A stretch of 63,312 nt of DNA, from assembly GCA_964510225.1 (NCBI GenBank), contig CAZEAN010000017.1, positions 1 to 63,312 of the forward strand. The letters run 5' to 3'. Position 1 is the stretch's first letter. The number at the start of each line of letters is the position of its first letter. Below are positions 1 to 9,453 of this stretch, piece by piece. The translations under genes and the position numbers were made by a program. The notes below the pieces were generated by a model that was not told the origin of the DNA, ran no database searches, and saw nothing but the letters and a program-made list of their open reading frames with translations. The stretch comes from CAZEAN01 sp964510225. GTDB taxonomy: Bacteria; Planctomycetota; Planctomycetia; Isosphaerales; Isosphaeraceae.

Positions 1-581
1 GGAATCTCCCGGTCATCGCAATGCAAGACCACTGAATTCCGCTGAAGGCTTACCTCCATCCTTGTTTCAGCCTCGGCAAGTAGACCTGATAACCCATGTA
101 GCCCGAAGTAAAGAAGAAGAAGGCACCTACATTGAAGATGGACGATTGAATAAAGCGCGAAGGAAACGCCAGAACTCCTAAGTCGAGGCGATTGTTGAAG
201 TGCAAGACACATGCATTGAGAATCATCAGGGCTCGAAGAAGGTCAAATTCGAATCGTCGGGGGCGCTAAGATGTGGTAGACACGTTTGACAAATCACTCT
301 CGGATTGGTTTGCGGAATGTTCAGAAGAGGAGGTACCGTTCTGGGTTCTGCCCAACGTCTGACTGATTCCCACAACGACGGCCATCAGTCTGTCATGTAT
401 CATTGAGGCGTCTGGAACTGTCCGGCGAGCTCAGAGGAATCGTCAGCCGGCGGCATTGTCGAAGTTGGAGGATCGCGAGGCTTGGATTAAAATCCTGATC
501 ACGTAGAATGAAGCTACTGCGTGATCGTGAGAGAAGATAACACCTACCGCCCGAACTTACTCCATTGCTCTGTCCATCGCG
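1..581. other. Left-edge non-coding stretch
   Basis: No convincing gene was seen on either strand in the first 581 bases; reading frames are short and frequently interrupted. It precedes the ccsA/hemX-like gene and probably carries its promoter, but no clear -35/-10 pair could be picked. An imperfect dyad near 497-526 is listed separately. Confidence 0.5.
497..526. promoter_or_regulatory. Imperfect dyad upstream of the hemX-like gene
   Basis: GATCACG at 497-503 is repeated in inverted form as CGTGATC at 520-526. Partly paired TAG and CTA lie inside, with a two-base bulge. The loop is short and no T-tract follows, so this is not a simple terminator. It lies 55 bases before the start codon of the hemX-like gene and could be an operator or leader hairpin. 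GATC words are very common in this DNA, so chance is a serious alternative. Confidence 0.2.
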
Positions 582-1457
582 ATGATTGATCGCCTAAGCC
601 TCCTCTGCTTTGCAGGCACCTACGCACTGGCACTCGTCTCGGACCTCACGAGGCTGATCGTCCGATCAAGCACACGCTGGCACTTCACGATCGTCCTGAC
701 GTCCATCGGCTGGCTGGTCCATACGGCATTTCTGGCGAATCTCGCCTGGCAAGTCGGCGAAGTCCCGATCGGGACCGTCTTTCAGTCGCTCTTGGTCCTC
801 GCTTGGCTCCTCGCTGGAATCGACCTCTACCTCATGGCGCGGGCTCCGAAGCCGGTCGCTGTCGGCGTCTTCGTGCTCCCGGTGATCTTGGTCTTACTGA
901 TCGCCGCAGGGATCATGCCGGAAAGAGCCCGGGCTGATTGGACGCAACTCGTTGGCTGGAAAACGATTTGGGGAACAGTCCACGGCGTCTTGCTCATCGG
1001 CGGCGCGGTCAGTACCTCCGTCGCGTTCGCTGCTGGTCTCATGTACATGGCTCAAGCAGATCGACTGAAGCACCGCCGGACCTGGCGGATCGGGATCACT
1101 CTCCCGAGCCTAGAGCAATCGGAACGGTGGAACTACTGGGCGATTACGTTGGGATTCCCACTTCTAAGCGCAGGATTGCTGATCGGCGTCGCCTTAAATG
1201 CAGCGACGCGCTCCAACGGTCGTTCGGTCCTGGACTGGTCTGATCCGAAGATCATTAGCGCAGCCGGATTATGGGTCCTTTTTGCAATCCTGTTGCACGT
1301 TCGGTATCGCCCACAGTGGCGCGGTCGTCGGGTGATGTTACTGACGATCATTGCATTCGCTTACTTGCTCTTCACCCTCATTGGTGTTGATCTCCTGTTG
1401 CCAACTGCGCACGGCGTCGCCTTAGAATCATCGACGGGCCAGGGGGGGACACCGTGA
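582..1457 (+). CDS. CcsA/HemX-like cytochrome c assembly membrane protein
   Basis: A 291-residue polytopic inner-membrane protein with about eight hydrophobic segments from residue 5 to about 275. It resembles the CcsA/ResC/HemX (CcmC-like) family, whose members handle heme during cytochrome c biogenesis or influence glutamyl-tRNA reductase. The segment around residues 130-155, with a WGTVHG stretch followed by a glycine-rich helix ending in MYMAQ, matches this family. Its stop overlaps the GTG start of hemA in a GTGA junction, implying an operon and translational coupling. A hemX-hemA arrangement is known from other bacteria, so HemX is the preferred reading, but CcsA and HemX cannot be separated by sequence alone. 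No ribosome-binding site clearly fixes the ATG. Confidence 0.8.
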   Translation: MIDRLSLLCFAGTYALALVSDLTRLIVRSSTRWHFTIVLTSIGWLVHTAFLANLAWQVGEVPIGTVFQSLLVLAWLLAGIDLYLMARAPKPVAVGVFVLPVILVLLIAAGIMPERARADWTQLVGWKTIWGTVHGVLLIGGAVSTSVAFAAGLMYMAQADRLKHRRTWRIGITLPSLEQSERWNYWAITLGFPLLSAGLLIGVALNAATRSNGRSVLDWSDPKIISAAGLWVLFAILLHVRYRPQWRGRRVMLLTIIAFAYLLFTLIGVDLLLPTAHGVALESSTGQGGTP

Positions 1458-2761
1458 GGCTGATTTCGATCGGGGTCGACCATCATTTTGCACCGCAGGA
1501 AGTTCGCCAGCGCCTTGCCTTTGATGGTGAGCAACTCCCAATCGCGCTCAATCAGCTCCGCGCTCAGTTCGTCGGCGTTGAATTCGCGATCGTCTCCACC
1601 TGCAATCGAGTCGAGATTTACGCTGCGGGGGACCCTTCAGACGTTCCTCAGATTGGTGACCTCACTGCTTTTTTGGCTCAGTTTCAGGACCTTCAGCCGG
1701 ATGACTTCGCAACTCATTTGGTCGACTTTCATGATGAGGAGGCGATCGAGCACCTCTTCCGAGTCGCCAGCAGCATCGAGAGCCTGGTGGTTGGTGAAGG
1801 CCAAATCCAGGGCCAAGTGAAGGAGGCTTACGAGGCGGCCAAACGAGCAGGGAGCGTGGGGCCAATCCTCCACGAGATCTTTCAGCAATCCGCAAGGGTC
1901 GGCAAACGGGTCCGCGAGTCGACCGGACTCGATCGCGGGCGACTCTCTATTGCGAGTGTCGCCGTCGACGTCGCCCGGGGGGTCTTCGACCATTTTTCGG
2001 ACAAGACCGTGTTGGTGATCGGTGTCGGAAAAATGGGCGAACTTACTCTCCGTCACCTTAGCTCACTACAACCTGGTCGTGTTTTGGTTACCAATCGGAA
2101 CGTTGAGCGTGCCGAAGCCGCAGCCCGAGATTGGAGTGGTCAGGCCTACCGGTTCGAAGATCTCGAAGAGGCACTCGTGGAGGCGGACTTGGTGGTCAGT
2201 ACAACCGCTTCGGCCGAACCAATCGTCTCCTTCGAGACCTACAACCGCGTCTGGAAACGTCGGCAGCATCGGCACTCACTGATCCTGGATATTGCGATTC
2301 CACGCGATTTTGATCCTCGGATCAACAGTCTGGAAACCGTCTTGCTCTACGGTGTCGATGACCTCGAAGCTCAGGCCAAAGCCAACCTCAAAGGACGGCT
2401 CCGGGCCGTTGAGCGGGCTTCGAATATGATTCGCGATGAGGCCGCCTCCTGCGCAGAGGCAATCCGACACCGACGCCACGCGGGGTCTGTCCTCCGACAG
2501 CTCGGTGATTACTCGGACAATGTCCGTTCCAAAGAACTCGGGCGCCTCTTCTCCTCGCGACCTCACTTAACTGAAGACGATCGCAAAGCGATCGAACTCA
2601 CCTTGCACCGCTTTCAGAACCAATTACTCCACCATCCTCGGACCGCGCTCCGGACAGCATCAAAAAGTGCTGATAACTCCGGTCACGCGTTGCTCGACGC
2701 CGTCCGACAGCTTTTTGGCCTGACCGATTCAAATTCACCCAAGGCCTCGGAACACTCCTAA
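1454..2761 (+). CDS. hemA: Glutamyl-tRNA reductase
   Basis: HemA reduces glutamyl-tRNA(Glu) to glutamate-1-semialdehyde with NADPH, the first committed step of C5-pathway tetrapyrrole synthesis in the cytoplasm. The 435-residue product has the family's usual length. The catalytic domain carries the STCNRVEIY motif with the nucleophile Cys50, followed by the SLVVGEGQIQGQVKEAY stretch. The NAD(P)-binding domain shows VLVIGVGKMGE near residue 185, and the C-terminal helical dimerisation domain is complete. The GTG start overlaps the preceding membrane-protein gene by four bases (GTGA), so the two are probably co-translated. No hemL or hemC follows; the next gene is an unrelated small membrane protein. 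Confidence 0.96.
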   Translation: MRLISIGVDHHFAPQEVRQRLAFDGEQLPIALNQLRAQFVGVEFAIVSTCNRVEIYAAGDPSDVPQIGDLTAFLAQFQDLQPDDFATHLVDFHDEEAIEHLFRVASSIESLVVGEGQIQGQVKEAYEAAKRAGSVGPILHEIFQQSARVGKRVRESTGLDRGRLSIASVAVDVARGVFDHFSDKTVLVIGVGKMGELTLRHLSSLQPGRVLVTNRNVERAEAAARDWSGQAYRFEDLEEALVEADLVVSTTASAEPIVSFETYNRVWKRRQHRHSLILDIAIPRDFDPRINSLETVLLYGVDDLEAQAKANLKGRLRAVERASNMIRDEAASCAEAIRHRRHAGSVLRQLGDYSDNVRSKELGRLFSSRPHLTEDDRKAIELTLHRFQNQLLHHPRTALRTASKSADNSGHALLDAVRQLFGLTDSNSPKASEHS

Positions 2762-2850
2762 TTCTTTCTAGTGTCCGGCTGTCGGAGAGGCTTGCTTCCT
2801 GATCGGTCAGTCAAACCAACACAACCGCCGTTGATCCAAGAAGTGACTGA

Positions 2851-3387
2851 ATGAAACGATGGTCTGTAGAATTCTGGCGGCGCCTTCCTTCCCTCCGAAA
2901 TCTTTCCCTTCGGTTCGTTGGCTTGTTGCTCGGCACGTTAGGATTCCTCGCGGTCCGAGTGTTGGGAGATGCTCTGAGCATCGCACAGATCGGGGTCATT
3001 GACGTTTCACGTGGTGGCGAAGTTCGCGAACTCTCCAGTGCCGAGGCTGTCGGATCAACCGTAGGAACGATCCAAAACGCCGTTCCTATCGGCTTTCTCG
3101 TCTCGTGCATACTCCTTGTACCGCTCCTCTTGATCACCCGGTCTTGCGCCTGGATGCCGACGTTCCTCCGACTTGCTTACTTGATCCCCATCGGAACACT
3201 GATCGGCGGGGCACTCTCTGTCGGATTTGCATTCGTGACCACGAACGGCTGGCGTCCTGTGCATCCGCTCGCCTTCGCGGCCTCAGGAATTCTACTCGGG
3301 ATCGTCCTCGCCCTTGCATCGCGTCCCAGTTCGGTCGTAGAGGTCCGTACAAAACCTCAAGGAGAGCGTCCGGACCACTCTGGTTGA
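2851..3387 (+). CDS. Hypothetical four-helix membrane protein
   Basis: A 178-residue protein that I do not recognise. It has a basic N-terminus (MKRWSVEFWRR) and about four hydrophobic segments, near residues 20-45, 75-95, 103-125 and 133-155, and a charged C-terminal tail. The loop between helices 1 and 2 contains a polar stretch with SRGGEVRELSSAEAVGS. It starts 89 bases after hemA on the same strand and may be transcribed with it, but nothing ties it to heme metabolism. The start codon has only a weak ribosome-binding site (AAGAAG). Confidence 0.6.
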   Translation: MKRWSVEFWRRLPSLRNLSLRFVGLLLGTLGFLAVRVLGDALSIAQIGVIDVSRGGEVRELSSAEAVGSTVGTIQNAVPIGFLVSCILLVPLLLITRSCAWMPTFLRLAYLIPIGTLIGGALSVGFAFVTTNGWRPVHPLAFAASGILLGIVLALASRPSSVVEVRTKPQGERPDHSG

Positions 3388-3477
3388 TTCTGACGGATCG
3401 AGTTGTCGTATAGCCTAGGATGGACAATCTGGAGGGCGGTGGCTCGCCCGGCTTCAGGACCCTGAGGAGATCGGCCG

Positions 3478-4224
3478 ATGCCCGAGATTCCGGGCGACCT
3501 TCCATCAAAGGCTCTCTTCCCGACGACCCAGTGGAGCCGGATCGCGGCCGCCGGGGATGCGAAGGATTCTGCGTCGCGCAACGCCCTGGCCGAACTCTGC
3601 CAAGCCTATTGGTATCCGGTTTACGCCTTCATCCGACGCAAGGGGCATGATATTCATGCTGCGTTAGATCTGACCCAGGATTACTTCGCTCGACTTCTGG
3701 AACGCCCGGTTATTGCGACGGCCGACCGCCGGAAGGGGCGGTTCCGTGCTTTCCTTCGAACCGATTGTGGCTACTTCCTCTCTCATCAGCGGCAAGCAGA
3801 GGCCGCTCAAAAGCGAGGAGGGGGTATTGCTCCGCTCTCGATCGACGCCAGGGACGCGGAAGGGCGTTATCTCCGCGAGCCTCCCGATGACGGCCTGGAG
3901 CCCGACAGACTCTTCAACCGCGCCTGGGCCCTTGGCTTGATCGAAGCCAAAAGCGCCCGACTCGCCCAGGAACAAGCAGAAGCAGGCCAGACCGAACGGT
4001 TCCAAGAACTCAAGGACGTGCTCGGCGGAGTCCGGGCGATCCCATACGCTGCGATTGCCGAACGCCTCGGAACGACCGAAGGAGCGATCAAGACCGCCGC
4101 GAACCGTCTCCGGAAGAGGTATCGCGCACTGCTCCGTGAGCAGATTGCGGCGACGCTGACCGATCCCTCCGATCAAGCCATCGACGCTGAGATTCGTGAT
4201 CTTTTCCAGGCAATGGCGACCTAA
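3478..4224 (+). CDS. ECF-type RNA polymerase sigma factor (kinase-associated type)
   Basis: A 248-residue sigma-70 family regulator. Region 2 occupies about residues 20-100 (FPTTQWSRI, then a YWYPVYAFIRR segment and DLTQDYFARLLE, the core-polymerase-binding part). Region 4 with a helix-turn-helix sits at about residues 193-230 (YAAIAERLGTTEGAIKTA). The longer linker and the TQWS opening are typical of planctomycete ECF factors encoded beside Ser/Thr kinases. The ATG is well placed behind GAGGAG at a spacing of eight. The gene is intact, but the kinase gene immediately downstream is decayed, so this factor has probably lost its cognate signalling partner or uses another kinase. No anti-sigma gene is adjacent. 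Confidence 0.9.
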   Translation: MPEIPGDLPSKALFPTTQWSRIAAAGDAKDSASRNALAELCQAYWYPVYAFIRRKGHDIHAALDLTQDYFARLLERPVIATADRRKGRFRAFLRTDCGYFLSHQRQAEAAQKRGGGIAPLSIDARDAEGRYLREPPDDGLEPDRLFNRAWALGLIEAKSARLAQEQAEAGQTERFQELKDVLGGVRAIPYAAIAERLGTTEGAIKTAANRLRKRYRALLREQIAATLTDPSDQAIDAEIRDLFQAMAT

Positions 4225-4320
4225 TTCGGGGAAAATGCCACAAACCCCGTAACCAATCCCAACGGTTCGGTTATCTGTTCGTCGAGAAACTACGACTCTA
4301 CCGAACGGGAGTACCCGACC

Positions 4321-6765
4321 ATGGTCATCGTCTCGTCTAATCGTTGCGCTTCCTCTGGGGCCGAGCGTTATAACAACGCCCCCATGGGTCTCTGCCCACG
4401 ATGCTTGCTCCGGAGCGGACTGCCGAGCCGTCCTGGTGGCGCTGATTCAGTCATGGCCTCCAGGAGTAGTGTTCTGGAAGAGCTAACCGTCTCCGTCGGA
4501 CCAATGCCGCGCGTCTTGCTCGACAGCGTCGACGGGTCGAGTACCGGCGAGCCAATCGTGCGGCCGAACTCCGACGCCATGCCTCCGACCTCCGAGCGAT
4601 CGGAACGACTCCGATTGCTCGGCGAACTCGCTCGAGGGGGGATGGGGGGCGGTCCTCAAAGGTCGGGACGAAGACCTCGGCCGTGATCTGGCGGTCAAGG
4701 TCCTCCTTGAGCAGCATCGCCAGAATCCCGAACTCATCCGGCGTTTCGTCGAGGAAGCCCAGATCGGCGGCCAGCTCCAGCATCCCGGGATCGTACCGAT
4801 CTACGAGTTGGGGGCCTTAGACGACCGCCGGCCGTTCTTCACCATGAAGCTGGTGAAGGGACGAACCCTCGCAAGCATGCTGAGCCAGCGGAAGTCGCCC
4901 GACGCCGACCTCCCGCGACTGCTGGGGATCTTCGAACAAGTCTGCCAGACGGTCGCCTATGCCCACGCTCGGAGTGTGATCCATCGCGATCTGAAACCGA
5001 GCAACATCATGGTCGGCAGTTTCGGTGAGGTTCAGGTGATGGACTGGGGCCTGGCAAAGGTCTTGCCGCGAGGCGGCGTTAGCGACGACCGCGACGCCGG
5101 GACGGATAAGACTGAGACCGTGGTGGCGACCGCTCGGAGTCAGGAGGAATTGGACCTCTCGCGTGCCGGTTCGGTGATGAGCACACCCTCGTACATGGCT
5201 CCCGAGCAGGCGCGGGGGGAGGTGGAAGACTTGGACGAACGGGTTGACGTCTTCGCCTTAGGTTCGATGCTCTGCGAATTACTCACCGGGCAGCCGGCGT
5301 TTACGGGTGAGACGTCGGGGGAGATCCAACGCCTCGCCGCCCGAGGGGACACGAGAAACGCTCTCGCTCGTCTCGACGCCTGTGGTGCTGACTCCGAGCT
5401 GGTCGAACTCGCCCGCGAATGCCTCGCCTTGCAGGCCGACGACCGACCCAGCGACGCCAAGGTCGTCGCCAATCGAATCGAAGCGTACCAAATTGGTGTC
5501 CAGGAACGGCTCCGAAACGCTGAACTGGATCGTGCCCGCGCCGAGGAACGTGCCGATCAAGAGCGACACCGCCGCAAGTGGCAGATGGGATTGGCGGTCG
5601 GGTTACTCGCGTTGTCGATCGTCGGGGTCTGTCGTTCACGGCGTTCGTGCAACGACGCCAGGCCGAACAAGCCCGCGCCGACCTCGACTTGAGCAAGCTG
5701 GAGGTCCTCCGCGATCAGGTAAAAGAGGACCCCGCCAACGTGTCAAAGTGGCAAGTGGCGGTCGATCAACTCGAAATGGTGGCAGACGCCGGGGCCAACC
5801 CGCTGATCGCCCCCCGGCTGGCGGCGTTGCGGCAAGAAGTCGAAGCCGGCCTGGCCGACGCCCAACGCGATCAGCAGCTCCTCGAGGAACTCCAGGAGAT
5901 TCTCATCAGTCATGGTATGGCTGGTGCCGCCTTTCCCGATCTCATTGCCGACGCATTCAGAGACGGGGGAATGGACTTCGAGGCAGATGATCCAACTCCT
6001 GCGGTGCACCGATTACTCTCTCGACCCGAGGTGGTGCGGACTGAACTCACTGGGTTTCTGGACCTGTTGGCTGGGCAACGTACATAGGATGATGCTGACT
6101 ACAGCGACATCCGTCGGTTGGACACTCTCTGGGCTGCAGCACGTGAGGCCGATCCCGATCCCCTCCGGAATCGGCTCCGGCCGTTGATTCAGAATCGCCT
6201 CGAGATCGATCCAGACGAATGGGTTGCCGTGGCCCAATCCATCGATGTGGTCAAGTTGACACCGGCTTGGAGAGTCCTGTTGGCAGACTCCTTGCGTCGT
6301 GCGTCCGGATGGCAAGTCATTCTTCCTTTTGCCCGGAGAGTCTCCTGGAGCACCCCGACGACTCCGGGGCCAACCAATGGCTCTCTCACTCGTTGTGGGA
6401 TACCAATCAACAAGAAGAAGCCCTCCGCTACGCGTCGGTCGCCTTTGCCCTATAACAACATGATTCAGCTCCAGCTCAAACTTGGCCAGGCTCTGTACGA
6501 ATCTGGAGACCTCGAGGGTTCCATCGCGGCGTATCCAGACGCGCTTTCGAATCCCAACGCAATGACGAAGATGCACGCCGAAATCCACTTCCTCCTGGAC
6601 CAGTGCCTCCGCGACGTCGGGGACCTCGACGAAGCCATCGAGGAAATCCGTTGGGCGATCGAACTCGACCGCTGGAACGAGTCCTATCGACAGGCACTGG
6701 ACGAGCTGCTCGACGAAACGACCGAGCCGCAATCAGCCTTGGAAGACGTACCGGCTGCCCCTTGA
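4321..6765 (+). pseudogene. Decayed Ser/Thr protein kinase with C-terminal repeat region
   Basis: Pieces of one planctomycete kinase are spread over several frames. The N-terminal part (frame of 4321) has a CPRCLL segment and the glycine loop ELARGGMG, then shifts at the G run 4644-4649, where one extra G breaks the frame. The next frame gives the invariant-lysine strand (LAVKVL), HRDLKPSN and VMDWGLAKV, to about 5620. A missing base near the G run 5624-5627 moves the frame back after the transmembrane segment. An in-frame TAG at 6085-6087 then interrupts the C-terminal region. Two more compensating shifts near 6325 and 6450 bracket a helical-repeat stretch (EEALRYASVAFAL). With at least five lesions it is most likely a pseudogene, although some shifts lie in G runs and could be sequencing errors. 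It follows the ECF factor at 3478. Confidence 0.85.
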
Positions 6766-7041
6766 CCGCTGACAGAGCCCCGTCCGAGCGCGGTCCGCTC
6801 CCTTCGATCGGCCGCGCACTCTTGATCTGTGGGACCTCCAGTCAACTCAACTTGGCGCAGTTCATGGTGAGATTGGCTCAGCGGATCTGGCCGGTGTTCA
6901 TAAGTTGTCGATCTGATTTGCCAAAAAGATCTGGGCAACGAGCGCAGGGATGAGGAGTTCGCTCCGTTAAGTAAGAGTGACACGATTCGATCGGAGCAGG
7001 CGCTCCCTGGGTTCTTCATCCGTTGAGTGCATGAGGCAAGC

Positions 7042-8340
7042 ATGAGTGAAACACCGAGCCCGCAAGACTGGGAATCCTTCTGTGCTGCTCATTATGAGAC
7101 GGTCCGTTACGCGCTGATCGGGATGTCGGGCGTGCCTCGGGATCGTGTCGATGACCTCGCCCAGGGGTTCATCGTCAAGCTCCTCGAAAAAGTCGACCTC
7201 ACCCAGATGCCGACGCATCACGCTCAGCTCCGTCGCTGGTTGTTCACTTCACTCAAGCATTACGTCATCGACGAATATCGACGAAGCAAGGGTCAAGTCG
7301 ATCGAATCCAACTAGAGAGCTTTTTGGACCCACCAAATCCTGAGCGTTGCGGCGATGCCGACCGAGCCGATGCCGACACCCTCTATGCGCTCGGAATTCT
7401 CCATCTCGCGCTCCAACGTCTCCGATTTCATTGCGAGGCAACCGGAAAACCAGAAGTCTGGACGATCTTCGAAGGGGCGATCCTAAATGGCAAATTGAAG
7501 GGTCGCGAAGCAGAGATGCGGAACAAGTTGCAGGAACGCTATCCGGGAAGGAACGGACGGTTTCTCGATAATCGTCTGACGACCGCGAAACGGACCCTCC
7601 GGAGACTTATCCCTGAGTTAATCCCGGGGTACCTGACTGACAAGTCTGAGTACGAAGAGCGATTTGCCGAATGGAAAGGGATCATCCAGGCCGCCCGTGC
7701 CGCCGGTGTTGATCGTTTCTTCGCCGCCGTCCGGATCCCACCCGTTCCCGGATCGGAGATGTCTGAATACCATTCAGCGAACATGATCGTCCCTCCGGAG
7801 GAGTCTGTTCCGGAACTGAGTCTTGAAGGGGTGACGAACGAATTGGAGGGTGACGATCCCGTCGAAGGAGAACTCTTCGATGACGAACTCAGCCTCCTCC
7901 TCAGTTTCCGGCTCTCAATGTCCTTCGGGGATTATCTCTACGTCGATGGCAAGCGGACGAGGGTTAATGGGAACGGTCCTCTGGTCCCATTCGAGAAATT
8001 CTCAAAATACTGCCTGCTCGACCTCGTCGAACAACGGAATCCGACGGGAGCGAAGGGGGAATTGGGCTGCGAAGAACTCCTCGAACTCCTCCGACGCCTC
8101 AAGCGGGTTGCCAAGTGGTTCAAATCGAAACACCGAGACTATGTGCCAGAGAAACTCTCGATACTGATTTACAACCTGGCGAGTGCCCTTGCACTCGTCC
8201 GTTGCAACAACCGGATCGACACGCTCGACGACGAGCAACTCAGTTACAATCTCCGGTGGTCCTTCGAACTTCCTTGGCTCGATGACCGCCTCCGTCCGAT
8301 CTTCCGAGGCGCCCTGGCAACCCTCGGCTACATCCCCTAA
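7042..8340 (+). CDS. Sigma-70-like protein with long unknown C-terminal extension
   Basis: A 432-residue protein whose first 195 residues resemble an ECF sigma factor. WESFCAAHYETVRY and VDDLAQGFIVKLLEK match region 2, with LRRWLFTSLKHYVIDEYRR following as in kinase-linked planctomycete factors. The expected region 4 is only weakly recognisable (about residues 150-195, where a helix-turn-helix should lie). Residues 220-432 have no family I recognise; they include a low-complexity acidic patch (about 255-285) and then a leucine-rich helical domain to the C-terminus. The ATG at 7042 follows a weak GAGG; a GTG at 7027 in the same frame is possible. It lies downstream of the decayed kinase and might once have belonged to the same locus. 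Confidence 0.65.
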   Translation: MSETPSPQDWESFCAAHYETVRYALIGMSGVPRDRVDDLAQGFIVKLLEKVDLTQMPTHHAQLRRWLFTSLKHYVIDEYRRSKGQVDRIQLESFLDPPNPERCGDADRADADTLYALGILHLALQRLRFHCEATGKPEVWTIFEGAILNGKLKGREAEMRNKLQERYPGRNGRFLDNRLTTAKRTLRRLIPELIPGYLTDKSEYEERFAEWKGIIQAARAAGVDRFFAAVRIPPVPGSEMSEYHSANMIVPPEESVPELSLEGVTNELEGDDPVEGELFDDELSLLLSFRLSMSFGDYLYVDGKRTRVNGNGPLVPFEKFSKYCLLDLVEQRNPTGAKGELGCEELLELLRRLKRVAKWFKSKHRDYVPEKLSILIYNLASALALVRCNNRIDTLDDEQLSYNLRWSFELPWLDDRLRPIFRGALATLGYIP

Positions 8341-8520
8341 TACCACTCAATCCTCGCTAAGCCCAACATCCTCCGAAGAAATTCGTTTGACAAACCCGAT
8401 AGGCATCGGCGAGCCTTGAATTATTGGGCTGGATGGTCGGTCCATCGGGCAGAACCGAGGAGCAGGGGATCATCATCTTCCAACTCCCTCTTTCGAAAGT
8501 TGGTCTGAGGTCGGGTGGCG

Positions 8521-9453
8521 ATGAAGCTATTCTCAGTCGTGATCTTCGGAATGCTGATGCTAGTCGGATCGTTTGGCCCCCGGCAAAGCCTGATCGAGGA
8601 CAAAGGGCCGATCTCTTTAAAGCGTGAGGGGATCGAAAACCTCTATCAAATCTCCCCGGACCTCTACAGCGGTGGGGAACCCACAGGTTCCGACGGTTTC
8701 CGCGAACTCGCCGCGCTCGGGATCAAGACGGTGGTCTCCGTTGACGGGGCGGCGCCAGACCTAACCACCGCCAAGCAGTACGGGATGACCTACGTCCATC
8801 TCCCCGTTGGATACGACGGGATTCCGGATCAGCAGGCGAGGGCACTGGCAAAAGTCGTCCGAACCATGCCAGGTCCTGTGCTTATCCACTGCCATCACGG
8901 GAAGCACCGAGGTCCAACTGCTGCGGCCTTCTGTGCAATCGTTGCCGAAGACTGGACTCGGGAAGAAGCGTTGGAATGGCTCAAAATCGCGGGAACCTCG
9001 CCAGACTACAACGGCTTGTTCAAGAGCGTGATGGCCTTCGAACCACCGATAATGACCCCGCTCGAAGAAGCTTCGATTGAACTTCCAGCGCGTGCCGAAG
9101 TCGCTGACTTGGTCGATTCGATGGTGTCGGTCAGCAAGCGTTGGGAAAACCTCAAGATAATCGCCAAGGCGGGGTATGAACCTCCCGCAACCCACCCCGA
9201 TCTCGACCCGCCCCACGAAGCCTTGATGCTCGCCGAGCATTATCGGGAACTCCAACGGCTTCAGGAATCGAAGGAAAAGGGCCTCGACTTCATCAAACGC
9301 CTCCGGAACGCAGAACAAAATGCGTTGACATTCCGAGGAGAACTCGGAGCTGGATCGAAACTCGGCAGCGATTCGGCAACAAGCCGGAAGGACATAGCCT
9401 TCGAGGCGGTCAAGAAGGACTGTCGATCGTGCCACATTCGGTTTCGGAATTGA
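8521..9453 (+). CDS. Secreted dual-specificity-type phosphatase fused to a C-terminal CxxCH domain
   Basis: A 310-residue exported protein. The first 20 residues form a signal peptide. Residues 35-170 look like a small cysteine-dependent phosphatase of the DSP/tyrosine phosphatase fold: the P-loop HCHHGKHRG supplies the nucleophile Cys124 and Arg130 (HCx5R), and a plausible general-acid loop precedes it. The C-terminal 110 residues are helical and end in CRSCH (301-305), a heme c attachment motif placed at the extreme C-terminus as in cytochrome c'-type four-helix bundles. The ATG at 8521 follows GAGG; a GTG six bases upstream is an alternative. The gene overlaps queG by 25 bases. Both domain calls come from motif inspection; heme binding and phosphatase activity are inferred. 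Confidence 0.7.
   Translation: MKLFSVVIFGMLMLVGSFGPRQSLIEDKGPISLKREGIENLYQISPDLYSGGEPTGSDGFRELAALGIKTVVSVDGAAPDLTTAKQYGMTYVHLPVGYDGIPDQQARALAKVVRTMPGPVLIHCHHGKHRGPTAAAFCAIVAEDWTREEALEWLKIAGTSPDYNGLFKSVMAFEPPIMTPLEEASIELPARAEVADLVDSMVSVSKRWENLKIIAKAGYEPPATHPDLDPPHEALMLAEHYRELQRLQESKEKGLDFIKRLRNAEQNALTFRGELGAGSKLGSDSATSRKDIAFEAVKKDCRSCHIRFRN

Noticed and set aside
1637..2056. Long minus-strand frame inside hemA
   Set aside because: Antisense to a highly conserved gene with no recognisable similarity of its own.
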